DNA of 64,000 bases from Heracleum sosnowskyi. Its lineage: Eukaryota > Streptophyta > Magnoliopsida > Apiales > Apiaceae. Location of the stretch: NCBI GenBank assembly GCA_030848705.1, contig CM061239.1, forward strand, positions 85,418,363-85,482,362, given 5' to 3'. The number at the start of each line of letters is the position of its first letter. The stretch's first letter is position 1. Shown one piece after another: positions 40,861 to 52,197 of the stretch. The notes beneath the pieces were generated by a model. That model was not told the DNA's origin. It searched no databases and saw only the letters and a list, made by a program, of their open reading frames with translations. The translations under genes and the position numbers were made by a program.

Positions 40861-43108
40861 TGTAATAACCCCAAATTTTGGACTTAGTTAATTTTTTTTT
40901 TGTTGATGAATAGTAAATTTCTGAACCGAAAAAGATTTTCAGACCACCCTATGTACGGGACGGTATAATGAACTTTCGAAGTCGTATTAGTGATCTACGA
41001 TGTAAATGAAGGAATGCAAAAGCTGTCAGAATCAGAAAAATAGCATTTCTGTTTTCTCCGAAATTTCACCAATAACGGACGGATTAATCATTATTTGAAA
41101 ATATTGGAGGAATAAATTATCAATTCCATGGATATGGATTTAATAAAAGAATTAGTGATATCAAGAACGTTTACGGTAAACTACTTCGATAGAACACTTA
41201 AGAAATCCTTGCGAGCGTTCAACGAGATTAAAGCGGTAACAGAACAAGGCGACACAAATGAGAGTATATAAATCCCATTCATATTCCAAGATTCAAGCTC
41301 GAACCATTTTAATTAAGTATTCGATTGTTAGGACGAGTAGTGAATAGTTACTATTCACTACGAGAATCGCGTAGAGTTTTATTCGCCCTTTTTAGGAAAT
41401 ATTTTCGAATCGTTTCAAGAGAAACAAAAACATTGATGAATAGTACTCCAAGGTGAATAGTAAAATTTTATAGTCTCCGATTGATCCTATATTTCAGCGG
41501 AAGTTCAGGAATAATAAACGGTTACTAATCGCGTAGTCAGAAATCGCAAACGAAAACGAGGAATATTAGAATTTATTTTGATCTAAAGGATTGTGCCGCA
41601 ATGAGATAATAAAATATTGTGTAGAAGTGTAACATTAGTATTTTAACCAAAGACACAAAGACGATCCAATTGGTGGAAGAAGAAAAACCAAGGTGTCATG
41701 CATGAAAGTCAACCAGAAAGCTAATGGTGTATTTGCAACATTGGCAAAAATGGAGTTGTTTGATGAGAGGCCAACACTTGGACTAATGAGAGAGCAAAAA
41801 GTGGACCAATGGGTGGTTAACAACACAAAAGAAAAGATGCATCCAAGTTAAAAAGCAAAACAAAAGTAAGATGAGCAAAAGCTCTCCAATCTGCCAAACA
41901 AGAGCACAACTCAAAGAAAAATTCATATCTCCACTTGTATCCATCCTTAAATCACCAAATTGTAATAATAGCTTCTCCACTCCATGGGTAGCATTCGTTC
42001 AAAATTTCATGGTCAACAAAGGAGTGTAGCCTAGCCAAATCTCTTCCCCAAGTTGGAGAACCCAATCTGTCCAGTTTCTGTCCAGCGGAAAGATGGGGCT
42101 CAAAACCCTATCTAGGAAGCTTCACATTTGATGATCTATAACTCACAAGAGATCTTATGAAGAGCACAAGGTCTGGTAAAAACTTTAGCACCAAACACTT
42201 ATTTTTCGATTTGTTATGGATTTTACAAGATGAGGATGAATAGTAACTTCAAGTGGTTTCTTGTTTTGATCTTAAGGATTTAGCACTTTAAGGACCATAT
42301 AAAGCTTGTCAAAGGTTTATAAACACTTGATAGTGTTGTTAGAGCATCCAAGGAGGTAAAACCCTAACCCACCCTTTGAGTTCATATGAGTTTTGATGAT
42401 TGTTTTGATGTTATAAGCTTAAGAGATCATGTTTAAGTATTTTAGTTGATATTTAACTTTGTAAAATATGAAAAGTGGTGGGTGTTGGATTGTAGCCACA
42501 CCACTGACCTTAGAGAAGTAAAAAGGTTGTTTGTTGAGGTTTTGGATGTATGGTATGCCCGGTGTGGCTTGGTTATGTGTGACAAAAAGGAAATGTCCGA
42601 ATTATAGCCGTCGTAATGCCCGATTTTCCTTAACCTTGTTTTGATTGTGATATTCGAACCTAGTAACTTCTGCCCAAGATCACCACGGCCCATGTTTGTG
42701 TAGGCCTTAGTTCAAGGTTCGTTTTGGTGCGAAGATCATGTGAATACAATTTACGGTTTAGGAGAAACATGTGTTTTAGTGTAAGACGTTCGTAAAACCA
42801 AACCGTGCCACTTAGTCAACTTTGAGGCTATGATCGAACCACTTAGAGGTCATAATAAAATGTGAAACTTTGTGATAACATGATAGGTATGTTTAGGAAG
42901 ACCCTCGAAAAGATTTCGTGCAAAAAGGATTAAATCTCAATCTTATAAAAATGCGTGAGCGAGCATGCTCGAGTAGAAGTTCTTAAGGAGTTAACTTGAA
43001 AATGGACTTTGGAGTTGTATTATGAGAATATTGTAAGTAAGGAAGGTATTGTATCACTGATGGAGCGTGACAACCCAGATTCCTGACCCCGGATCTGGGG
43101 GTGTTACA
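40861..43108 (+). mobile_element. 3' LTR of the decayed Tekay element
   Basis: It starts TGTAATAACCCCAAATTTTG after the polypurine tract and ends GGGGGTGTTACA at 43108. Close to the right end (about 43007) it jumps from mid-LTR sequence to the last 100 bp, so it has an internal deletion that removed the GCTCATTCTTGCTT block. It borders SIRE env-like coding directly. Open frames inside (41635-41980, 42442-42693) are not genes. Confidence 0.75.
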
Positions 43109-44878
43109 CATCAGGATCTTGAACATTGTCAGAAACAATATCAGGATTAGAATCTTTAATTTGATTTGTATTGCAGAGAATTAATTGTCTTGGCTTTCTT
43201 CTCAATTTAGGTTCTTCTTCAATAAATTCCTTGTCTTCCTTCTCAATGATATCCTTGATAACAGGATCTATTAGATTTTGTGAAGCTTGAGGAATTTCTT
43301 CAATTAATAAACCTCTAGACTTTGTCTGTCTAGGCATTGTTTGAGTTGAAGAACCTCTTCTACCTCTTCTAGCACCTCTCCTACCTCTGCCTCCTCTTCC
43401 TCTAGCAAGAGCAGGGTTGTTAAAGCTTTCCATCATTTCTCTCTGTTGTCTTAAGAATTCTTCATGTGAGAGATCAGGATATTCTTCACTTGCTGTAGAG
43501 AGTGCTTTTCTTGCAAATAATTGTTGAACTCTTTTATCAGTGTGATATAGAGTAACAATTCTGCCATCTTTTGTAGTGAACTTCTGGAATAGATTTGATG
43601 CATCTTCAGGATTATCAATAATCACATCTTCATCACCTTCAGGAATTGTAGCAAGAGTTTGTCCATGACCAGATGTCAGGATTTGTTCTTCCGTCAGGAT
43701 CTGAGATTGCACCAATGTTCTTACTGTCCTTACTCCAGAATCAGAAACATGAGTTGACTGTGTTGTTTGACTTTGAGAAGTTTGAATTGTCTTCATAACA
43801 GCAGCATCAGAGGTTTCTCCTTGTAGAATTTTGTCACCATCATTTCCAGTATGATCATCATCATCATTATTTCTCAATACTAGATCAGGTGTACATTTTG
43901 TCTGACTTACCTTCTCCCCCCTTTTGACATCAGTATTTGACAATATATTCAAAATTAAGGCAAGAGAGGTTTGAATGTCAGTTACCTTTGTATCAAGAGA
44001 ATCAATCCTTCTGTTGATGGAGGTTTGTTCAGAAACAACAGATTTCACTTGGGATTCCACTATTCTTAGTTGAAGAGCAGTGTGCACCTTTGTAAAACTC
44101 ATAGAAATATCTTTCCTCACCAACTCAGTCGCAGCTTTGACAGAATCAATCTCATGTTTCAGGCTTTTAGATAAAAGAGTTGTAGCCTTCAGATGATTCT
44201 TCAAGTCTGGATTCTCTATCATTTTCACTGCATCATACGCATGATCCAAGGCATATGGATAGCTGACAGATTCATCAGACCTATACCATTCGTTTTCCCA
44301 TTGATGCCTTCTCAGCTTTTCAGCAGTATTGATGTCAGAAGGAACAGAAAAATCTTGTCTGAGATCTTTTCCAGTAGAAGCCTTGCCAGTCCTGAATGTG
44401 CTTGACGAACCATAATTAGTTCCAAGACTAGATTTTAGAACTCTGGCAAGCTGTTCCTTCTTGTCATTATTATCAGCATCACTATCATCAGAATCATCAT
44501 CATCATCATGAGTAACATCAGGATCGGGAATAGCTATACCTTTCAGTTTATCCTGTGAATCTGTGATAGGATGGTCCATTGGTCGTGATCTTAGTGGTTG
44601 TATCAAAATCGGCTCAACATCAGGAGCACCACTAGCATCAGGTTCAGCACCGTCAGGATTAGATAAGCTTGCATCAGTGTTTGTTACTGATGGTTCTTGT
44701 GTAGCATGAGGTTCTGAAGCTTCTTCAACACTTTGAGTTGGAGGTTCTTGTGTGCTTCCCTCATTGACAGTGTCCTCGACCAATCTTTGAACGTCATCTG
44801 CACCAGAAATCCCTTGAGCATTGTCAGGAAATTTCTCAGAAACTGTAGCTTGGCATGCATCTTCACTTTGAGAAGATG
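43109..44878 (-). pseudogene. SIRE env-like ORF, C-terminal part (interrupted)
   Basis: The minus-strand frame is open for about 590 codons from the insertion site (44878) to the LTR on the left, without its own stop. Features run from an acidic, repeat-bearing N-side (several TQEP motifs; a DDDDDSDDSD run) to HQWENEWYRSDESVSYPYAL. A predicted helical/coiled segment follows (ATTLLSKSLKHEIDSVKAAT through QTSINRRIDSLDTKVTDIQT). The C-side is Arg/Gly-rich (RGRGGRGRRGARRGRRGS). This is the extra downstream ORF of SIRE/Maximus copia elements, labelled env-like by position; I see no clear signal peptide or fusion peptide. The computed start at 45077 lies in the inserted LTR and is spurious. It ends where the Tekay LTR starts at 43108, so the true C-terminus is lost. 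Confidence 0.7.
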
Positions 44879-46372
44879 TGTAATATCCCAAATTTTTGTA
44901 ATATTTAAAACCTTGATGAATAGTAAATTTGCTGATGAAAAGTTTTTCAGACCACACTATGTAGATGACATGGAATGAATGTTTCGAAGTTATATTATTG
45001 ATGTATAAGGAGAATAAGTGAATGCAAACGCAATCAGAATCAGAAGATTCCCATTCGAGTTTTAAATCACTATTCACTGGACAATCAAGGATGTATTGAT
45101 TTGATCGTTTTAAGAAAGTATGTGGAATGAGAAATCCATGATCGTATCTTAAACCAAGGTGAGAAACCTAAGATTATATATTAGACGAAGGTAATGGAAA
45201 GATAAAGGAGGTACCCCTAGCTTTGGTACAGAGAAACGTCTTTAAAACCACTTGAAACTATCGCGAAACAAAAGCGTAATAAATTATGGATTAAACCCTA
45301 CACCATATAATGATGTTGTTGTGATATACGTTGTGATATTGATAAATATACTGCTTTAATGCTGTGAAATGACTTATAAACTGTTTTCGCTTTTAACAAA
45401 AAGCTGTATAAGACATAAGGTTTATATGCTAGGTAAACACTAGATATAAACCAAGGTTAAAGGTTAAAGACTCTAAGTATAGAGTACTTGTATGATAGTT
45501 TTAAAACTTAGATCGGGAGTCAAAATATTCTTTTGTTTTGATCCTATTGTCAGAAGCTGGAAGGTTTCAGGGACAGTTATATTTTAAAGATTTATTAAAT
45601 ATTCCAATATCTATATTATTGGGTATTTAAGGTGAGATATTTAAATAATATTATAATAAATATTATTTGAATATTACTTAATTAAGTGAATATTATTTTG
45701 AATATTCACTTAAGTGATTTTATATTGAATAATAATTCAATTGTTATTATTTGAATATATTTTTTTTATTTAAGTGAATATTATTTTGAATATTCACTTA
45801 AGTTGTTTTATATTGAATAATAATTTAATATTTATTATTTGGGTATTTATTAAATATTCCAAATATGATTTGAAAATCATAGAACCTTATTATATGATTA
45901 AAGGTTCTATTATTTACACAAAAAATTGAATTTTTGATTTTCAGAAAAGATATTAAAATAGAGATTCCCAACTATTATCTTAAGATATTTAAAGGTAAAT
46001 AAACGAGGATAGTGTTTTCTAACTCATCGAAAATTTGGGAATCTAGTTCAAGAAGTCGAGGACAAAGTTTTACTTCCACTGTTCCTCTAGAATAACTACA
46101 GCTGGGGATGGCTCCCCCATTCAAGTAAAGTATTTCAAACTTGCTAAACTCTGAAATTTCAATAAACTCCCTGGTCATGATTTCAAAATACGTGGTAATC
46201 ATAGGTAGTTTCGTTGACTAATGTCAACCCACACTTTGACTTACTCCTTTCAATTACTCTGGAGTAAGGTATTCTGAACGGTTACAAAGTTTTGACAAGT
46301 ATTTGTACTTGGAAAAAATGGAATTAAATTCCGATTTCCGTTTCATTGATATTTTTCATCATGGGAATTGGA

Positions 46373-46522
46373 AGGCCTACACGGCAATGAAATAGGTGCC
46401 GGGGTAGGGCCAAAATTATCAAGGCTTGCCCGGTGATGAAATAGGCGCCGAGGTAGTGATCTCTTGCGTGCCAAGGCTTGCCCGGTGACGAAATAGGCGC
46501 CGAGGTAGTGATCTCTTAGCAC
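46373..46522 (+). repeat. About 52-bp tandem repeats in the 5' LTR
   Basis: Three units contain AAGGCTTGCCCGGTGA, GAAATAGG(T/C)GCCG and GTAGTGATCTCTT. They are GC-richer than the rest of the LTR and conserved at 55018-55168 and 23790-23942. Confidence 0.75.
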
Positions 46523-46934
46523 AATGGCCCGTATGCGGTCAGGGTGATAACCGAACAGGAAGGCGTCCTTCTACTAGTAGAAAAGAAAAGTTACGATACA
46601 ACGGCTGATCACCGTGTATCGGGTGTTCCAGTACATTCCCTTCTCTCCAATTGGAGTTGTGCTGCATATTGTAACAAAAGCCTAAGCGCTAAGTTATGGA
46701 TATTGTGACAGTGATGAGTAATGATGTTCCTCATATAGTAGTCGTACTGTATGGTATGTTTTGACGAAAAGAGAAATAAATATATCATTCTGTATACGAA
46801 TGAAGTTTTAAAGGTTTTCCTTTATGATATAAGCTTACTTATATGCTTATGCTGTATTGTATTATTGCTGGGCCGAGTGCTCACTCTTGCTTTTCTTTCT
46901 GTACATATATATCACAACACAACAGCTAGAGTAG

Positions 46935-47015
46935 ATGGCCATGATTCGTCGTACCGCTCGGAAGCGCGTCAGGGACATACAGGCCGCCCGTAACATGGTT
47001 GTTACAGTTGATCAG
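46935..47015 (+). CDS. Candidate first exon of the accessory ORF, inside the 5' LTR
   Basis: Twenty-seven codons from ATG encode a very basic peptide (MAMIRRTARKRVRDIQAARN, then MVVTVDQ) and end at CAG before GTAGAA, a donor-like site. The phase is 0, matching the accessory ORF at 47565. In the 3' LTR copy the ATG and the donor context are both changed. Translation without splicing would stop soon after (SWFGV). Splicing is inferred, not shown. Confidence 0.4.
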
Positions 47016-47378
47016 GTAGAAGTCCTGAGTTGGTTCGGAGTGTAACTCTTGTTGCTTCGGTTTATTTATAAGTATCACTTATGTATAGTAATGAACAAGA
47101 ACAAACTTTTGCGCTGCCTTATGGTTTCACATAGAAATCATACTGGTAGTAAATTGCGAGTATTTTACTTTTGGGTTGTAATAACTTTAAATTATGGATC
47201 ATATGACTACTGTTTTTGTAAGTTCATTTCTGAGACATAACTAGCGTGAGTATATTGATGGTGGGCTCACCATGTGTGTTGATTTATTATTTTATGGTTC
47301 AAGTATTAAGTGTTTGTACGGAACAAGGGATCTTGACAACCCAGATATTCGACCCCGGATCTGGGGGAGTTACAGAAA

Positions 47379-47390
47379 TGGTATCAGAGC
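47379..47390 (+). other. Primer-binding site (initiator tRNA-Met)
   Basis: TGGTATCAGAGC lies four bases after the LTR end. It sits inside the proposed accessory-ORF intron (47016-47564). Confidence 0.92.
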
Positions 47391-47564
47391 GTATAGTTAT
47401 TAATCTCAGAAACGATAGGACGTTAGGAATAATAAATGCAACTATAATAATAAGAAGAACTCCCATCGAGTTCATGGTTGGGCTTCCGGATGTAGCACCG
47501 ACTGTTAAAACCCGCAAGGGAACTTTGATTACACAGTATAGTAACCTAGTTTTCGCTTGTATAG

Positions 47565-48338
47565 GTGTTTGCGGCCGAGAAGGCTGATGACTTTGAGACC
47601 CAGCATGACGAGGCTCTGCTGGCGGCTGAGGACGACCCCGTGGACGACCCCATGGAGGATCTCGAGGAGGATACTGAGGACCCGGACGAGGATCCGGAAG
47701 AGGACCCTATGACTGTGTTTGACTTTCCTACTTCTCCTGTTCCCTCTATTGATGGATATTCGACTGATGATGATGATTCCACTGAGGGGGATCAGATTAT
47801 ACCTGATGTAGTTACTACGGATGATGATGGGACTTCTGAGGACAGTGCTAGCCGAGGAGGCATCAGGATGTACCCTCTGCCTATTATGAGAGCCCTTACT
47901 CCTCCTGTGCCCCCATTGAGCCCGTTACCATCCGACGATGACTATGATCTTGCCCCTGAGGGATATGAGGAGGACCAGGCCATGGCTGATCCAGACACAC
48001 CTCCTCCCTCACCTACTGGAGTACCTACTGTGATCCATGATTGGATGATTGGCCGGCTGACCACTAACTTGGCAGCGGCAGAGGCTAGAGCTGATGAGCT
48101 AAGGAGACAGTTGGCAGGAGAGAGAGAGACCCGTCGTTCTTATCAGGACGGGATGAGGTTTATGACTCCTATGGAGATGAGACTTGAGATTTCCCGCATC
48201 GAGTGGCGAGCTATGGTCCGCATGAGAGGCATGTCTGTTATTGCTGAGGGATTGGTACCCCGACTGGCCACAGAGAGGATTTGGGCAGATGCTATGGCGC
48301 GTGTCAGGAATCTGACCCGCTCGGAGGGGGAAACTTGA
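47565..48338 (+). CDS. Accessory pre-gag ORF of the Tekay element (257 codons)
   Basis: The open frame starts right after TATAG (47561-47564), whose TAG is an in-frame stop and also an acceptor-like AG after the pyrimidine-rich TTTTCGCTTGT. The first codon is GTG and the first internal ATG is about residue 29. The first 70 residues are strongly acidic (DDPVDDPMEDLEEDTEDPDE); then a Pro-rich segment (LTPPVPPLSPLPSDDDYD, TPPPSPTGVP). The last 90 residues are Ala/Arg/Glu-rich and probably helical (LAAAEARADELRRQLAGERE). I do not know a named family. Ogre/Tat elements also have an ORF before gag, but I am not aware of one as a standard Tekay gene. A similar ORF lies at 61104-61649. Confidence 0.65.
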   Translation: MFAAEKADDFETQHDEALLAAEDDPVDDPMEDLEEDTEDPDEDPEEDPMTVFDFPTSPVPSIDGYSTDDDDSTEGDQIIPDVVTTDDDGTSEDSASRGGIRMYPLPIMRALTPPVPPLSPLPSDDDYDLAPEGYEEDQAMADPDTPPPSPTGVPTVIHDWMIGRLTTNLAAAEARADELRRQLAGERETRRSYQDGMRFMTPMEMRLEISRIEWRAMVRMRGMSVIAEGLVPRLATERIWADAMARVRNLTRSEGET

Positions 48339-48849
48339 TAGGTGACAGATAGCTTAGTTCTCTAAACTCAGATGGCCGTTAGTAGTGCCAGTTTATGTGG
48401 GATGGTTCTGATGTATAGTAGTATCCTTTCTGAGTTAGAGATAGGTTGATCAGACTGACGTAGCAAATGTTGACTGGTTGACTGGTAGCACTTAGCTTTT
48501 GACTGTTGTACGGGTGATGTATTTCAGCAATATGTTCGCTTTTGTTGAAACTTTGACTTCAGTATCTCGTGACTTTATGCCACTGATGTATATATTCGTG
48601 CATTTCAGTTTCTTTAAAGTTTTCAGTTTAAATTTGATATCCCCTGCTATTTCAACTGTTTTACAAGTTATTAGTTTCAACACATAAACTGTGAAACCCC
48701 CATTTTGACAAAAGAAAAAGGGGAAAAGAAATTTTGTGTAAGAAATGATGATTTCCAAGATTTTCATCAAGGAACTCAATTGATCCAATCACATATTTTG
48801 AAGGAACAAATGGTTTTAATGAAAGTTTTTGTTTTAAAACATCAGGAAA
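48339..48849 (+). other. Spacer between accessory ORF and gag
   Basis: Noncoding, AT-rich, with several stops in all frames. Short open frames at 48492-48942 are not supported as genes. The gag ATG follows at 48850. Confidence 0.5.
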
Positions 48850-51417
48850 ATGCCACCCCGACGTATGGGAACCCGAGCACGCCTTTCCAATCCTACGGCT
48901 CAGGGTAGTGTTAACCAGGGAGATGAAAGGCAAAACCCTCATAATGAGGAAGAAAACCCAGACTTCCTCGAAACGGAAGGACAGAATCGTGAGGAAGGTG
49001 AGTATGATGGAAGCGGAGAGGATGATGATTATAATTAGTTTGATGATCAGGACTACGAAGAGGAAGAGTATGAAAGTACTCAGAATGTGGAGGTCCCCAG
49101 TGGAAATCCGATGGACCAGTTCATGCGCCTACTCCGACAGAATTTGAACCAGCACCCACGACCACCAGGCCCTAATACTGCGGGGCATAGTGCTTTTAAG
49201 GCTTTTAAGTCTCTAGGACCCCCGGAATTTCAGGGATCTGCTGACCTTGTTGAGGCAAGAGCTTGGTTAAAGGAAATGGAAAAATCTTTTGAAATCCTAA
49301 GTATTGAGGAAGCCCAAAAGACCGTATTTGCTACTTACCTCCTGAAAGGGGAGGCTAACTACTGGTGGGAATCACAGAAAAACCTAGAAACAAATACCGT
49401 TGTTACCTGGGCAAGGTTTACTACCTTATTTCTGGAAAAGTATTTTCCTGTGTTTATGGAAGCACAAATGGAAAGGAAGTTTTTAGAACTGAAACAGGAT
49501 AACATGATTGTGGCGGAATATGAAGCGAAGTTTACTAAGTTGTCTAGGTTTGTGCCAGATTTTGTCAATACTGACTTGAAGAGGTCAAGAAGGTTTCAAC
49601 AAGGGCTAAAGCAATGGATTCAGAATAGAGTAGCGGTGTTGGAAATAACGGACTATGCATCGCTAGTGCAAAAGGCAACCGTAGTGGAAGCAGGTAGTGA
49701 ACAAAGTCAAAAAGGAAGAGAGGAGAAAAAGAGGAAGTTTGGTAGCCAAGGAGGAAGCTCGGTGAATAAGAGTTTTCCAGCAAGGACATTTGGAGGGACC
49801 AGATCCCAACCCTTAAGAAACTCGGGATTCAGGAAAACTGAGAATAAGAGTCTAAGCCAGGGCGGCAGACAGACTGGAGTGTCCCATTTTAATCAACCCC
49901 GACCCCCACTACCTGACTGCAAGACTTGTGGAAGAAAACACCTGGGAGAATGTGCCCTAAAGTCGGTAACCTGCTACAAGTGCAACAAAACAGGGCATTA
50001 ATCCAGCACTTGCCCTCGAAACGATCAGAAGTGTTTTCAATGTGGGAAATTAGGACACATGAAAAGAGACTGCCCTATGGCAAACCCCGCCGGCTCGAGA
50101 ATCAGTGGAGCCGCCTCTAACAAGCCCCCAACTACTAGAACTTTCAACATGACGGTGAAAGATGCCGTAAGGGACACTAATGTGATAGCAGGTACCCTTT
50201 TACTCAACACCGTCAATGCAAATGTTTTATTTGATTCGGGAGCTACCAAGTCTTTTATTTCGAGGGATTTCGCGAGTCAGTTAAGACTTAGGGCGGAACC
50301 ATTAAAGAAGGTATTAGAGGTAGAGATAGCAAATCGGGAAGTAATTCCAGTTGATAAGATACACCTAGACTGTAGTCTAGAAATAGAAGGTCAACAGTTT
50401 CTTGTAAACTTGGTCCCATTTAAATTAGGGGAATTTGATGTTATTCTGGGAATGGATTGGTTGTCGAGAAATGGTGCTCAGATAGATTGTGAAAGAAATA
50501 AAATTTGGATCAAAACATCCGAAGGGCGGGAGGTCGTGTTCAAGGGACAACGACAAACCCGTAAGTTTTTAACCATGGCCCAAACCAAGAGGTTGTTGCG
50601 GCATGGGTGTGAGGCTTATTTAGCCTATGTGATAGATACAAATCGAGAGGTTCCTAAATTACAAAATATTCCTATAGTTAATGAATTTGAAGATGTATTT
50701 CCAGAAGACCTTCCGGGATTACCACCCGATAGGGAGATAGAATTCGCTATAGAATTAGCTCCAGGGACGGCGCCAGTTTCGAAGGCCCCGTACCGGGTAA
50801 CTCCAGTAGAAATGAAAGAGTTAGCTATTCAATTGCAGGAATTGCTAGATAAGGGAATGATAAGACCCAGTGTGTCACCATGGGGTGCACCAGTCCTGTT
50901 TGTGAAAAAGAAGGATGGTAGTTTAAGATTGTGCATAGACTATCGAGAACTAAACAAGTTGACCATTAAGAACCGATATCCTTTACCAAGGATTGATGAT
51001 TTGTTTGACCAGTTGAAAGATGCGGTTTACTTCTCCAAGATTGACCTGAGGACTGGATATCACCAGTTAAAGATAAAACCTGAGGATATACCCAAAACTG
51101 CATTCCGTACTAGGTATGGGCACTATGAGTTTTTGGTAATGTCGTTTGGGCTGACAAATGCCCTAGCAGCTTTCATGGACCTAATGAATAGAGTCTTTAA
51201 GCAATACTTGGACAAGTGCGTCATAGTTTTTATTGATGATATTTTAGTCTACTCCAAGACAGAGGAGGAACACGCAGAACACTTGAGAATAGTGTTAGAG
51301 ACTTTAAGAAAAGAAAGACTATATACTAAGTTTTCCAAGTGTGAATTTTGGCTGAGAGAAGTACAGTTTCTAGGCCATGTAGTCAGCAGTGATGGAGTGC
51401 TAGTTGACCCTGCTTAG
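48850..51417 (+). pseudogene. Tekay gag, protease and RT (first part of the polyprotein frame)
   Basis: It starts MPPRRMGTRARLSNP in the same frame as all later parts. In-frame stops are TAG 49036-49038, TAA 49999-50001 and TAG 51415-51417. The gag domain has ARAWLKEMEKSFEI, EANYWWESQKN and LFLEKYFPVFMEAQMERKFL. Two CCHC knuckles follow: the first, CYKCNKTGH, is cut by the TAA; the second is CFQCGKLGHMKRDC. The protease has VLFDSGATKSFIS and FDVILGMDWL. RT has LCIDYRELNKLTIKNRYPLP and FIDDILVYS. The usual NAP before AAFMDL reads NAL. No frameshift is seen. Confidence 0.88.
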
Positions 51418-52197
51418 ATAGAAGCCGTTTCAAATTGGGACAGACCAACCACTCCGACTGAGGTGAGAAGTTTTGTAGGCTTAGCCGGGTATTATCGGAG
51501 ATTTGTGAAAGATTTTGCTAAAATAGCAGCCCCATTGACCCGACTGACCCGAAAGACTGAGAAGTTTGAGTGGACTGAGAAATGCGAGAAGAGTTTTCAA
51601 GAACTGAAAAGAAGGCTAGTTACTGCCCCTGTACTGGCACTGCCAGACGGAAAAGGGAATTTTGTGATCTACAGTGACACATCACACAAAGGGTTAGGAT
51701 GCGTGCTTATGCAACACGAAAGGGTGATTGCATATGCTTCTAGGCAGTTAAAAGAATATGAGAGTAGATACCCTACCCATGATTTGGAGCTAGCAGCAAT
51801 AGTTTTCGCCTTAAAGATTTGGAGGCATTACTTATATGGAGAAAAGTGCGAGATCTACACAGACCATAAGAGTCTTAAGTACATTTTCACTCAGAAAGAG
51901 CTCAATATGAGACAGAGGAGATGGTTAGAATTAATCAAAGATTATGATTGCGAGATTCTTTACCACCCAGGGAAGGCCAATGTGGTGGCCGATGCCCTTA
52001 GTAGGAAGGAGAGACTCAAAATGATAACCTCCTCGGAGAAGTTAATCCAAGAGTTTGAAAAGATGGAGATTGAGGTTAAAATAACCGGAGATGGCACAGA
52101 GAAATTATTTCAAATCGCATTACAATCAGAGTTGTTGCAAAAGATCAAATTAAGTCAAGAACGCATGATGAGTGAAGGGAAAGAGCTAATGACATGA
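51418..52197 (+). pseudogene. Tekay RT thumb and RNase H (same frame)
   Basis: It continues the polyprotein after the stop at 51415. It has the connection region with YYRRFVKDFAKIAAPLTRLT and RNase H with IYSDTSHKGLGCVLM (first Asp), YPTHDLELAAIV, IYTDHKSLKYIF and NVVADALSRK. It ends at TGA 52195-52197. All RNase H acidic residues I can identify are present. Confidence 0.85.

Larger units (their letters stand above)
44879..47374 (+). mobile_element. 5' LTR of the complete Tekay element
   Basis: 2496 bp. It holds AT palindromes (GAATATTATTTTGAATATTC near 45690 and 45780), a three-unit tandem array (46373-46522), and the conserved GCTCACTCTTGCTT block at 46879-46892. Near its right end is an ATG-led mini-exon (46935-47015). 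It is longer than the 3' LTR mainly through about 55 bp at about 45019-45073. Confidence 0.9.

Noticed and set aside
47299..47782. Minus-strand serine-rich frame opposite the accessory ORF
   Set aside because: The poly-Ser run is the antisense of the Asp/Glu codons of the plus-strand accessory ORF.
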